Below, one piece after another: positions 20,758-32,890 of a stretch of DNA of 64,000 nt (positions are counted from its first letter, which is position 1; every line of letters starts with the position of its first letter). The notes under the pieces were generated by a model. It searched no databases, had not been told where the DNA came from, and saw only the letters and a list, made by a program, of their open reading frames with translations. The DNA is from Dryas octopetala (lineage: Eukaryota; Streptophyta; Magnoliopsida; Rosales; Rosaceae). Position numbers and translations under genes: made by a program. The stretch is taken from assembly GCA_963921425.1 (NCBI GenBank), contig OY992833.1:16905738-16969737 (forward strand), read 5' to 3'.

Positions 20758-23700
20758 CCCATGATGAAATCACTGTTGCATTGTAGAGGGTTGTGTCTCC
20801 TTTTTCTTTGTTTATTTTGAGAGATGTATGTCGATTGTACGTGTTTGTAGCATTCTTTGATAATGAGCTTGTAGCCTAGATTCTTGGTCATGTGAAAGCT
20901 TTGTGCCTTTGTGTATTTGCTATTGATTTTCATGAATGGATACATAAGTTTATCTATATATGCTTCTATTTCTTCTTTTTTAGTTTATTATCTTTATTAT
21001 CATATGGACTTGTAGGATTTGAAACATATCAATCAAACGAACTGTGCATGGGACAATACTTAATTAGAAGCAAAATGTTATCATGAACCTTAACAAAGAT
21101 ATTCTGACTAGTGGAGCAACTTAATCAGTGCTAGTAGCAAAGTTGGTGGCACATATGGTAAATAAGTTGAGAACCATATAAAGTTTGAGTCTGCAGAAAT
21201 ACTGTTTACTTGTTATGGATGTTTTTAATGGATTTTACCTCTTTTAGTGCAATTGTGTTTATTAATTACTTTATAGCAAGGCATGTATGCCTGATGCTTT
21301 CACAAAACAATTGGCTTCCTCTTGTATTGTAATTCAAGTGACATATGGGAACTGGATGACAAAATCATATATACCTCTTTCCAAGTTCAACTAAAGTACA
21401 GGACTTGTTGATTTGTTTTAATTTTAATAAATTTTGAGCTTTCAAAGAGGAAAAGGTTAGGATGGCTCTTATGCATTTGTATGTCTTGTGTTTTCTCATA
21501 TATGACAGGTGGTTCAGTAATTTCATGATCAGGAATGAAAAGAAAAAAGAGTCGGACTTAATAGAAGTAATAATGAGATCTACAGTGAGAACTACTCAAA
21601 AACATTTCCGTTCCTTTTAAATTGACATATCACTTGTACATTTGCCTGTCTCATTCGTTGTCATACTGTTTCTTTCAAATTAATGTGGTATTCACATTGC
21701 TACCCAGTGTTCTTTCATTCTTCTTCATAGGGCAAAATTAGGTCCTTTATATGATTTTCATATGTTCTGTTTCTTAGCTTTAAGGTTTTATCCTTAACAC
21801 ATATTCCAAATCCACCTAACCCCTAAGGCCCAGTCTTTGCCTTTTCTTTATAGTGGGGACTTTGCATACAAGTTAGATGCAGATGTGTAACGTTCAAATA
21901 CCAGCAAATTGGGTGACCGCCTTTCCATAGGATGGAATGTCACAAAGTTTATATCAAATGGAATGCTTAATTACGTCACCCAATTGAAATGTTCATTCAA
22001 ACTTAATTTCAACTTTACAGCACCCAAAATTCACAAAGTTTGACGTTGAAGTATTGTGTTTTGAACTGTGATAGTTCATTAGCTCTAATGTGGAAGTTTT
22101 TACGTTTCAGCAATGAAAATAGGCATTTATAAAACTATTGTTTTCCATAGCTATTCTGCTTCCTAACATATGATTTAGCTCTGATATGGATGTTAGATGA
22201 GGACCATTTAGGCTACCATTTATGCTAAATCTTCTCAAGCATCATATGTTGCAGTGAATCTCTGCTTACCATATGGTGGATAAGTCATTGGGGTTTTTCT
22301 GATCATGACCACCTGTGCAATCTGGAGTTAAGGTTAGTTTCTGTAGAGTCTGATTCTACTGAAAGTGTGTTTTCTAAATCCTACAAATGTATATTGACAG
22401 AGGATAAGAATCTTTAAATTCTTAAGAAGCCAAGATCCAAGACTATTGGAAAATATATTTGATGTCTCTTCTGTGGTTTAAATTCACATGTTGGAAGTGA
22501 ACTTTGGTCACGATGGTGGTGTTATCTTTAGTATGTAGGAGAAGCTTCATTTTGCACTTCTTGGGATGGGAAGAGCATACTGTTGAGGTAAGAAGGCAAT
22601 TCAGTGGATCTGTCTTTACACTTTTTGTTGATGTGCAAATCATATATCATAGAAAGTTGATAATGCTGATGGAGATGCATTAAATTTGATTTTTGTTCCT
22701 CTATAGAAGGAGCATTCTGTTATTTGAAAAAAGTCATGTGCATCCCAGGTGAACCTCCACTGGTCATCTTTTAGGATTGAGGTTTGGTCCATGGTTTTTG
22801 ACTAAATGCCGGTGTGTTAACTTTTGGAATGTTTGAATAGAATGATTCTAGATGCTACATATAGATCTTTGGGACTTAGTAGATAAGAAAGGATTAGAAG
22901 ATGATTTAAAGAGGCATCTTTTCTTTTGAGAACTAACAGGTGCATAAGCACTTCTCCCATGATTGAAACTGATGAGTCAAGTACCTTCACTGTGCTGTAT
23001 GTTACAGGTTGTATTCTTATGAAGTTGACTTGCTTTGTTATGCTATTTCTTTTTCTGGCTGTATTGTTATGTTGCATTCGATGATTAAGTATGTTAAGAA
23101 CATACTGGGAATTCGGTAGGTAAGCTCCATTTCAATTTCCAAAAATGGATTGTATTTGTCAAAACCTGGGACTGTTGGCCATATTACAATTGGAAAATTA
23201 CCTATTGACTGATTCTGGAATCATCTATTTCTTCCTGTTTCCTTTTTTTTATTTGATGGAAGCATGAAAAGGTACCAATCAATGCCTTGCCTAGTTCTGT
23301 AGTGTATATCTTTGCCCTATCTGTTGCACCCTCTTCTCCAATGTTTCTGTTTGATGTCATACACATGTTGGATGATACTGGTTTTTATCTCCCAAGCTTG
23401 TATTGTGTCATGATCTTTTGTAAGAGGAATCAATTCTAGGGCCATGAGGTGCTTGCAATTACCAGACTGGGAGGGCATGAACTACCTACTGACAAGTGGT
23501 GGGGAATTTTTGGGATCCTAGGACCATTGCTATGAGGATTTTACATGTTCAAGGGATAGTGACATTGCATACAACTTCTCTCTCACATTCAACTCCTCAC
23601 ATGGTGGTCATGTAATTGGTTTTGTAAGAGGAAGGGGTTGTACCCAAGAATTTTTCGACAATAATTTGATGTGATCGGGGTTGCAGTTCAGATGGTGCCT

Positions 23701-25944
23701 GTCAAGTCTTGGGGTTGCTTTCAGTGATGCAGATGTAGAGTGAGGGCCAACCGACCATGCATTGATTATTTTCCTAATATATACTGCAACCAGTTACAGC
23801 CATTTCTTTTCAAGCAATGTGCCCATTTTCAAAAGGTCTTTGAAATGAGCACACTAACCACTCACTCTGAAGTAGCCCCATCCAGTCCAAGTTGAAGAAA
23901 AATGAGTTCAAGTGTATAAAAATGTGTAAAATGGTCTCAAACTACCCTTCTATGTTTGCTGACAGCAAAAGTACATGCCTTCACCTACTGACAAAATATG
24001 AGATTCTTTTTCTTCTTTATCTCAATAAGGAGAAATACTAGCTACCTTATTATCTTCTCTCTTATTATTTTTCATTTTATGTAGTGTATAACAACTACAT
24101 CAAATAACTTTTCAATTTTGTTGATTTTTTACAAAAATAATCATTAAAGAGCGACCTAAAAAATGAACGATTTTAATCGTAAAATTATATTGCAAAACAA
24201 AAATAATAAATAAAAAAAAGATCGGAGGAGAAGTTAGCATTCCTCTCTCATCAGTGGCAAACCCCTCAAAGTGAGTGGTTCCAATTCTTATAGAACTTCT
24301 CAAGCAAGACAAAATTTGTGAACACCATGGACCGACATGCATCAGAAATAACTTGAAATTGAACCAATAGGCCAATGATGTAGAAAATGATTATTGCATT
24401 ATGTATATGTATGGGCAAATTACATTCATAACAAGTGGAGTTCCATCTTGTCCTGTCTTGACAACAATCCCACACGGATAGCTCCTGCTTTAAGAATACT
24501 GCATTCATATCACTCAGCAATCCAATACGAATATCTCTCCAACTGTATAGTCTCTTTTGGTTTATCATCATACTTTTAAAAAAAATTGAAAATAGATTTA
24601 TATGAATAAAGTTCTCTCGGTCGATATAACTGTAAATTTAGACTACACATTCAGTTATTAGTTAATTGAATCAAAATTCAGATTCATAATTTAAAATCTT
24701 ATATTATAAACTTTCAGGCGAGAAAACACTTTTGATTAATACAAATTATTTGGTATGCATAATCGTTTACATGACATAAATTATTCATGTTCCCTTGAAC
24801 AGATAGTCAACTCAATATGTTGAATGATCATAATCTGAACTAAGATCAACAGGCCTTAAAATTCACAACAAGTCCACATGCCCCTTGAGGGCCCTAGACA
24901 AAATTTTCAGAATGTTGGACAAAGAATTTAGACATATGATAAGGCTTTAATGGCGAAGAAAATTGTGTACTGTATGGGGGACTTGAGACAACAGATTTTC
25001 AATGAACAAGTAGAGCAGTAGTCATTTTAACTTCAGTCCCAACTCCCACCCAATACATTGGAAAAGATGTGGTCGGTGAAATATATATTCATCTAGAAAC
25101 TGGCTATCAATTTTTTTGTTTGTCTTTCGAAACTTCGAAAATCATTCATACATTAATGGCTGCTTACAAAAATCTCTACAACAGGTGAAGAATTTGACAA
25201 ATGTAAAAATAATTAACATTAATTCAGGGAGGAAGAGAAACAGCTGGGAAGGAATTTAGACTCGGGAATTTGGAAACCATGCTCTACATAATTGTTTAAT
25301 TAAGCCCACTTCGCATGAGTTGAGTTAAACTCATTTTTGAACTGTTTAGCTTTAGCTAATTAATTAAGCAGATTTTTATCGAGCTTAATTAGCCATTAGA
25401 AAATTAAGAAGCTTGACCAGCATGTAAACAAACCTTTAAAACATTAATTGAAAAATGAATACATATGTGGGAGTAAAAGTGGGTTGTGAAAGTTCAACAT
25501 CAAGTTACATATTATTTACTTTGCCAATGTAACATGAGGAATTTGAGGAACTTATGGGAAATTTGTCCATATTTGCTCAACTTAGTTAAATTGTATAAAT
25601 TATGGTATCTTGAACCTGCGGGAAAACTTCACATGCGATCAAGTGCCGATCAATCGGCCAATTACGTTGATCAATTGACATTGGGGGTTTTTGTGCATTT
25701 TTTGTTTTAGGTTTCTTATCTCATTCTCGACACAATTAATTACTTTGAGTTGCAGAATTGGTGTTTTAGAGCTTAGAGTTTACCTCTTAAGTTTTGAGCG
25801 ATTAATCGACAATCAAAAGTTAAAGTATTAAAAAAATCACATTAGCTGACAGATGGACATGAATGGCTTCTTTAGAAAATAAAGAACAAATAAATATGGA
25901 TACAAATCCAATTGTGATTGGTTTCTTCCCTTTTTGGCCGGTTG
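20758..25944. other. Long intergenic region; 3' UTR of TML then no recognisable gene
   Basis: The first few hundred bases are probably the TML 3' UTR. The rest is AT-rich, with only short frames that look random. A 110-bp stretch at about 24085-24195 resembles half of the foldback module described elsewhere (TTGATTTTTTACAAAAATAATCATT then AAAAAATGAACGATT). Nothing else could be supported. Confidence 0.5.
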
Positions 25945-26018
25945 AGGACGAGGAGGGATTCGAAAACCCGATACCGTACTTTGTAGCCACGTGCTCTAAT
26001 CCTTTGAGCTACAGGCCC
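25945..26018 (-). pseudogene. trnR-ACG: Plastid-derived trnR-ACG fragment (NUPT)
   Basis: Read on the minus strand this is GGGCCTGTAGCTCAAAGGAT, then TAGAGCACGTGGCTACAAAG, then TACGGTATCGGGTTTTCGAA, then TCCCTCCTCGTCC. It matches the plastid tRNA-Arg(ACG) gene along its whole length: D-arm TAGCTC...GAGC, and T-loop TTCGAAT. The anticodon loop CTACGAA has become CTACAAA, and the 3' half of the anticodon stem is broken (GTAC for CCAC). It is therefore not expected to work as tRNA-Arg. The sequence beyond its 3' end (CAACCGGCCAAAAAGGGAAG on the minus strand) also resembles plastid DNA downstream of trnR. Several changes are C/G to T/A, as expected for methylated nuclear insertions. Confidence 0.85.
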
Positions 26019-26517
26019 CACCCCGTCATCACTGGATCTGTTTTCGAGAGTACCCTAAAATAAAGGAACATTTTCTCTCCCCAGCCGTTTTTGGTTAATT
26101 AAGAAGATGTGAAAGCAACTATTTCTATATAAGAACAGTGTGTTCCAAGGTGTGAAGTGAGAGAGAAGGGATCTCATAATTGGAATGGGGTTTTGAATAA
26201 GACGACCTTTTAGGACCTGTTTCGTATCCTATTCAAAAACTTTCTTTTTTTTCAAAAACAAGAAAACGTGTTTTAGTCAAGAAAACATGTTTGCCAAATC
26301 ATTTTAAAAAACAGACCTCTTTTTAAAAATGATAAAACATCATTTTTTTTTTTAGACTTTCTTCTTTCTTAGCTACCGTGCATCATTTATAAAATTTAAA
26401 AATTATTTTTAAATTTCATACCAAACAAGTTATCAAATTTTAAAAATTGATTTTGAAAACTCACATTAAAAAAAAAATAGAATTTTTGAAAAAAAAAAAA
26501 AATTTGAGTAGGATACC

Positions 26518-29004
26518 TGTAACACCCGGGATTTTTGCAATCTTATTATGTTTTGACACGTGTTTTGCAAATTTCTTTTGTACTAGAAACTTAAGATTTC
26601 TTAAAGGAAAAAGGTTTCTTTTGTCTTTTGAGTAACTAACTTGTACCAATAGAGGTTTAGAGTTGAGCTCTAGTACTCTTGAGTGTGATTTTTGTGGTTA
26701 TCAAGTTGGAATTAATTTTTGAGAATTAAATTTATTGAAGTTGAATTTTCTTTAATTTTTCTAGAGATCAATTTGCTATTTTGAGGTTATAGGAAATTAG
26801 GATTAATCACTACGAGTCAGTAGGATTTTTCGGGGAATTATTTGAAATTCCGAGCTATTTTTGGTGATTTTACGAAGTTTGGAGAAATTAGAAAATAGGA
26901 AAAACAAAAGAATTTGTTTTGGGAGCTGACTGGACTGACACAAGGCGACGTGTCACACGCAGTAGCTGCGTGCGCTAATGCGGACACTGAGTGGGTGAGC
27001 TCACGCTTAGCTCCGTGAGGCGCGTCACATCAGATCGCCATCCCACGTTTTAATCTCGTGCATTAAGCTTCATTTAAGTGGTTTGATCTCAGCCGTTGGT
27101 TCGAGAAGAAAGAACCGGTCAGCCAAGCGGGTCACACTGACCTGCGTGTCCTCTATTGGGCCGACCCGTGGGTCTTTTGTGGCTGTAAATGGGTATTTCG
27201 ATGGGTTTTGTTGACCCAGTTTGAATTTCAGTCTTATTTTGAGCATTTCTAGTACAATTTGTCTCACATTGGAGATTTACAACTTCTTCTAACCCTCTAG
27301 TGCCTATAAATAAAGACCATTGTCCCTCATTTTCACTTGCACCACCAAGTGAAGTTAGAGTTACTCACTACTTGGTTCTTTGGGAGTCTCTACAATCGGG
27401 TAAGTATTTTATTATTTATGCTTTATTTATTTATTTTTTTAGACTTTAATTTTAGAATGCATGTTTAGATTAATTAAATAGGATTTATTTATTAATTAAG
27501 CATGTCTGGCCTTATTTTTGGAGACTTATTTATTTATTTAAGAGTAATTAGCATGTTAGGATTAGCAAGTTTCAATTGTAGAGATGAAGTTGGATTAATC
27601 TAATTTATTTTGAGGATTTGCTTTGAGCTTAAGCAAATAATCAATTGGTTTGACTTTAAGATAAAAGTTGAAATTTGTGAACCCTTAAGTAAATTCTAAA
27701 GAGAAGAGTTTAATCTACTTAAGACTAGAAATGAGCGACGTGTGACTAAAGGAAATGTCATATCGTCTTCCCTTATTGTTAATCATCCCTAACTTAGAAT
27801 TTGTTTTCTTTTGTCAATTTTGTTTCTATCGGTTTACCCAGTTACCCAATTGTCGAGTTGTTAAGAGGTTAAGGTTGCCGTATTGTCTAGTTACGATGGA
27901 TTTGCCAAGATACGACCGTGCGCGAACGTGGAAGGCTTATGGAAAAGAATACTTGAAGAGCATTGGATTCTAGGTAGGGGGATTTATCCTACATTCCTAA
28001 CTATGAACTTTGTGTGTGTATATGTAGTTTTTAAACTGTGATAACATGCTATTATGATTATTGTGTTTGGTCTGAGAGTTTGGGTAACGCAGTACGTGAC
28101 CTTGGGTTCAAATTCCTAAACCTTCTAAAAGAATTGATCTGTACATTATGGGGAGTTTAGCCAGGCTAACATGTGGCTACGTGTGCTTATGCGAAACAGG
28201 GACCCATGATTGATTAGGTAGCAGTGATACAGTTTCTCAATTGCGAGTTCCTATTTCTGTTTACAAGGGTACTCTCGCTATGAATGTTATTTTCTTTGAT
28301 TATAGCTGGTCATAGTCGTACCTAATGTGTATCGAGCATCTAAGTTATTATTATTTATGGTTTTTATGCATGTTTACTATATACTACTGCAGCTGAGGTG
28401 TTAAATCGATTTTGTAGAAATGTTTTGAGATTTTAGAAATCAATCTTTCACATAGAAATATTTTTAAAGGTTTTTCAAACCTAGCAGGATCCCCTACTCT
28501 CTTTGTTTTGTTTTGTTTCTTCTCTATTGCTTATGCAGATTTGCCTATTGGAACAGATCTTGACTGAAAGGGTGCGCAGCTTGGATTCTCTTGTCGGGTG
28601 TCTCAAGGTCTCTGTTATCATGTCTTTTGTTATCACAGTGGTTCTTACTTTCCCATATGCATTTTACATTGGGAACCCATTTTGAACAATGTTATTTTGC
28701 TTAAATTATTTTGTAACTTATGTGTGTTTTACTTATACTTTGGTAATTCCCTTCTAGGGTATTGGTTTAACTATTCCACCTTAGCGGGTTGGTTATTTTA
28801 TATTTACTATTCATTTTGATCTTATTATTTCCTTAAAGATCATGTTGTATAATGAGTACTTTGATCCAACCCGATCAATTTAAATACAAAATGCTCAACC
28901 CTTCCTGGACGTCTTGGGAGATTAATGCTGGTGTTTTGGTATTAATATCTTAGGGTACCCAGGGAGGGTGCCTCTGTCGCATACCCGGAGTTCGGGGTGT
29001 GACA
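26518..29004. mobile_element. Solo LTR, probably Ty3/gypsy, 2,487 bp
   Basis: Begins TGTAACACCCGGGATTTTTG and ends GTTCGGGGTGTGACA, so it has the TG...CA termini and the imperfect inverted repeat TGT(A/C)ACACCC typical of plant gypsy LTRs. A perfect 5-bp target-site duplication ATACC lies at 26513-26517 and 29005-29009. No internal gag-pol and no second LTR are present, so this is a solo LTR left by LTR-LTR recombination. Orientation + is suggested by a TATAAA at 27305-27310. Confidence 0.9.
27305..27310 (+). promoter_or_regulatory. Putative LTR TATA box
   Basis: TATAAA within GCCTATAAATAAAGACC, followed by CT/AC-rich sequence. This is the usual layout of the U3/R boundary in a plant LTR. 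Inferred from position only. Confidence 0.5.
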
Positions 29005-29022
29005 ATACCAAACAGAGCCTAA

Positions 29023-31379
29023 TTTTTCATTTTTTTTTTTTCCAAATGATTAATTCCTTCTTATATATTAATATATGCTAAATTTTAATTGCTTTATAAG
29101 AAAGAATGTTACATGATATTATGGTTACACACAATAATTTCTCTTACAGAATATTTTTAATGCGCTAAAAAAAATAGAGTGCATGTTATATTAAATTTTT
29201 AATTTAATGATAATATAAATGGATCAAGTATGATCATAACAATATATGGTGCATATGGACCATACAAATGGGTTTCATTTTTGGTTCTTTTCCATTAACC
29301 TGACATTATATATATATGTTCAACATTATGATGGTGACAATATAATGTTGGTGTAATGATTTATAGCATATAATTAAGTGCACTACTAATACTTAAATTG
29401 CTTCGCACGCTAAATATATATAATTATTTTGCATTCATTGTAAATAAGTGGATATATGCAATGAAACTTATGATTAATGCTTAAAACATTTTTAATTTGG
29501 ATTCTCCCATATTCAAGAGGCCTTTCCAAAATGGTAAGAAAACATATTTATTCTAATTAATAATAAAAATTTAATAATGGTTATTTTATTATAATTTAGT
29601 AAGCTCGCGCGTTTGACCATTAATGTTGATAGACTACAATAAATTGGTGTTTGATTATTATACTTGACCATTGTTGGATTGATTGCTTGTAAATACAGAA
29701 AAGGGTCACAGTCAAAACGGCAATAGCCCCTTCATCATTATTGATTATTGGAATTGGCTAAAGGATTAGAACAAGTTTACTGAGCAATAGCCAATACCTC
29801 ATACCTCTTTGAAGGACATAATTGTGTTGAATACTATAACATTTCTCAAAGTTTGTGAGAAATTAATATTGGTACCTCCAATGCTCACTGCCCACCTTTT
29901 GATTTTGATTTTGATTTTTTAATTCACGGGCTAATTATAAATATCATCCTTAAACTATGTCATGTTTGACACTTTATCTCCTAGGTGATATTTTCCCAAA
30001 TTCAATTCAATTCAATTAAACACTTTACCCCAAAATTGCTAAAAAACCAAAATTTTAATTAGTTATACACACGTGGCATCACGTAGTCTATTACCACAAT
30101 TTTCAGACATGATCAATATATATGATTTCTTATTGATGAATGAGATATGATAATATTATATGAGATCATTTTATTGTACGTTTGTTCTTTCATTTTATTG
30201 TACAGAATTCTCTTAGTTTAGGATTTATTTCTTGCTAGCAAAGTCTTGTAATTCCTATTTAATTGTATAGCCTAACCATTAATTGTTGGTACACGTACAT
30301 AATATAATTAAAAGAAAACCGGCCAGTTTCCATAACCTAGCTTCTACCTGATGCCATTTTCGATTTCAATTAATGATTAACACGACTGTCAGTATTTTCT
30401 CATAATCCAATTAACTTGGGTTTAAATAGGTGGTACAATATTTTACAACCAATTAATGCCATATTTTTCTTGCTAATTAGTAAGGTCTTATATATACCCA
30501 TACTGTGGGCATAGTTAGTAGTGCTCACAGCAAGTAGCCATAAAGAAAATATTTGTTATGGCTGACATTAATTAGGTGATATATATAGTTAATACCGTAT
30601 AGACTTGGATTTAATTAATTCCCTTTTAATTTATTAATTTAAATGTCATTGTCATTACATCATTGGCAACATATATGCCAGCTTCCTCCACTAAACACTA
30701 AACTCCAACAATGTAGATAACAACCACATAAAAGAACATTTAAAAAATTAAAGTGCTTTGCTTTTAGCTTCACGCAGTTGTTGTGCTAATACAAGATTCA
30801 CTAATTCAAACGTTTTCATTTAACATTAATAATTAATTACAAAGGGTTGAGATAATTACAAAGTAAGACCCTTAATTAATTAATTTCTCTTGTTTTTATA
30901 TATGAATTGTAAGATAAAGTATATTTATCATGATATCACCCCACCACCTTCCACAAATATTGACAAAAAAAAAAACAATATCAATAGAAACCAAAATTAC
31001 TTTCGAAATTGATATTTCTGAGCATTACATATTCAAATACAATAAAAAAATTTAATTAATTAATAAATAAGACAAAAACATGAGAATTTAATGACATAAT
31101 CGGGATTCTCGTGATTTTCATTCATTTAACTTCCATGGCCACCTAACAAACAAAACCTGCAGCTTCTTCATCGATCGCGATCCTCAATTACTAAGAGTGA
31201 GAGAGGGGCAAAATCGTCAACCCCGGTTGTGCTACTGTACACAGTCCTTGCTTCTACGGAAAGTCATACCCATAATAATTATACTAATTTATCCTCACGT
31301 CCAAGCAAGACAAGACTTTTCTGTGACCATTTTGCCCCTCATGCAAATCAAATCACCATCAATCCTTAAGCAAAACAAA
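29023..31379. other. AT-rich intergenic region; nothing coding seen
   Basis: Very AT-rich with scattered TATATA tracts and TTAATTAA words. No ORF with recognisable features. Confidence 0.5.
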
Positions 31380-31523
31380 AACCCATTTGAACGAGCATAT
31401 TGAAAATAATGTTCACTTGTTTTAAATTGTTAATCTGAACCATTAATCATATGAATTTTGGGTTCAGATTAACAATTTAATAAGACAGAGGACAAATATT
31501 ATATGATCGTATTCAAATGGGTT
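31380..31523. repeat. Short foldback MITE in the 3' flank of the 31588 gene
   Basis: A 144-bp palindrome. The outer ends are AACCCATTTGAA and TTCAAATGGGTT. The innermost 20 bp of each arm is perfectly complementary (TTAAATTGTTAATCTGAACC at 31422-31441 with 31461-31480) around a 19-nt loop. The middle of the arms pairs imperfectly. It ends 64 bp beyond the stop codon of the minus-strand gene, so it may lie in its 3' UTR. Confidence 0.8.
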
Positions 31524-31587
31524 AAGGGGCCTAGGTTAATTATACTAACAAATTAAGCGCATGCATGACAGGTGATCACAGATTGCC

Positions 31588-32499
31588 TCATACTTGTGGC
31601 ACATAATGCGGTGTCGTTACAGCAACACTTGCATGATCCTTGCAGCTCAATGCCTTGAGCAGTCTCCAAGACCCCTTGCCGGAGCTCCGGTTGACTGAAA
31701 GCTTCCCCTCCGAATCAACAGCCGGGAAAAGTCCGGTCGACTGGTTTCGGCGGAGCTGCCGGCTCTTAATGTCGGTGAGGTCCATCTCGGCCGGAAACTT
31801 CACAATCCCAAACATGAAAAAAGACCACCTCGGCTTACTAGTACTCTTGATCTTATCGGATGGTTTTCCGACACTCTTTACCGACGAATTCCGCTCCATA
31901 GAATCGGGGCCCGGTGAGACCATCGAGCTCTGCCGGTGAAGCTCCCGGTAATCCAACGATCGGCTGTTCCTCATCATGATCTGCTGGGTCTTTTTTGTGC
32001 TGCTTGATCTTGTCATCACTGAGCTGCTATGTAACTCGGACAGTGACTCAGACCGTCGTCGATAGGCGGTTTGTTTCTTGTGATAATCGTTGTTGTTGTT
32101 GTTGGGAGTGGGAGTCGAAGTTGTCTTTGGACGTTGTTGATGATAATGACGAGGAGTGATGTCTTTGAAGGGTATGAGCTTGCCACAGACGATAATGTCC
32201 TCGGCCGAACACATGTTGAAGCTTTCGTGGAAGCTGAGGTCGCTGAAGAACTCGAATAAGTGGTCGGAGGAGGAACGGCGAGCGTGGTGGACGTGCTTGG
32301 ACGACATGTCGTTGAAGTATTGATCATGAGGATCATTAGCCTCTTCATTGTTATAATTGTCTAGTGGAAGGTCGCAGAGGGAGAGTGCCTCCTCTGCTTC
32401 TTGATCTTCTTCTTCTTGATCTTCATCTCTTGTTGGGTCTTGATGATGGTGATACGGATGATGATGAAGAAGAAGATCGATGTTGTTCTCATCAAACAT
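31588..32499 (-). CDS. Plant-specific disordered protein of unknown function
   Basis: An intact 303-aa single-exon frame starting MFDENNIDLLLHHH. I do not recognise it with certainty. The N-terminus is His- then Asp/Glu-rich (residues about 10-40). A short conserved-looking block, SSDHLFEFFSDLSFHE...MCSAEDIIVCGKLIPFKD (about 77-115), resembles the FEFF/AEDIIFCGKLIP pattern of a plant family of small disordered proteins akin to membrane-associated kinase-regulator-like or DUF1645-type proteins. The rest is Ser/Arg-rich, with many basic and phosphorylatable sites (YRRRSESLSEL, NSRSLDYRELHRQSS). A second block, KPRWSFFMFGIVKFPAEMDL (about 227-246), is conserved in style. The C-terminus has SWRLLKALSCKDHASVAV. 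No membrane segment or signal peptide. The upstream flank carries (TA)n at about 32609-32632 and (GA)n at 32811-32888. Confidence 0.75.
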   Translation of the reverse strand: MFDENNIDLLLHHHPYHHHQDPTRDEDQEEEDQEAEEALSLCDLPLDNYNNEEANDPHDQYFNDMSSKHVHHARRSSSDHLFEFFSDLSFHESFNMCSAEDIIVCGKLIPFKDITPRHYHQQRPKTTSTPTPNNNNNDYHKKQTAYRRRSESLSELHSSSVMTRSSSTKKTQQIMMRNSRSLDYRELHRQSSMVSPGPDSMERNSSVKSVGKPSDKIKSTSKPRWSFFMFGIVKFPAEMDLTDIKSRQLRRNQSTGLFPAVDSEGKLSVNRSSGKGSWRLLKALSCKDHASVAVTTPHYVPQV

Positions 32500-32804
32500 T
32501 GTTCAAGAGTAGTGAAGGAAATGAAGAGATATTGGGTATTGTGTGTGGAGAGGGAATGGTTTTAAGAATGCCTTGTACTACTAGATTTTGGAGAAGGGAC
32601 CAAAGGGACTATATATATATATATATATATATTGCAACCACTAGGGAGAGAGAGAGGTGTTGTGTCGATGATTTCTTGGAATATTAATTCTAGATCTTTT
32701 TTTGGTTTGGAGTTTTTATAAAGCGACATAATTTTTTGGGGGTGTTGTAATCTTCTAGAAAGAGAGAAGAGAAAGAAGATAGACAAGGGCATTTCGATCT
32801 GTAG

Positions 32805-32810
<6 letters not shown>

Positions 32811-32888
<78 letters not shown>
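32811..32888. repeat. (GA)39 microsatellite upstream of the 31588 gene
   Basis: A pure AG dinucleotide run of 78 bp, about 310 bp upstream of the start codon of the minus-strand gene. It reads as CT repeats on that gene's sense strand, a common feature of plant 5' UTRs and promoters. A (TA)n tract lies nearer the gene at about 32609-32632. Confidence 0.97.

Positions 32889-32890
<2 letters not shown>

Larger units (their letters stand above)
26213..29019. mobile_element. MITE interrupted by a solo LTR
   Basis: The left end GGACCTGTTTCGTATCCTAT (26213) and the right end, reverse-complemented, GGCTCTGTTTGGTATCCTAC match closely, provided the LTR and one copy of its target site are removed. The unnested element would be about 315 bp. 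The ends resemble PIF/Harbinger MITEs (GG...CTGTTTGG); flanking trinucleotides are TTA on the left and TAA on the right. The poly-A/T-rich interior (26240-26510) has no coding capacity. Confidence 0.65.
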
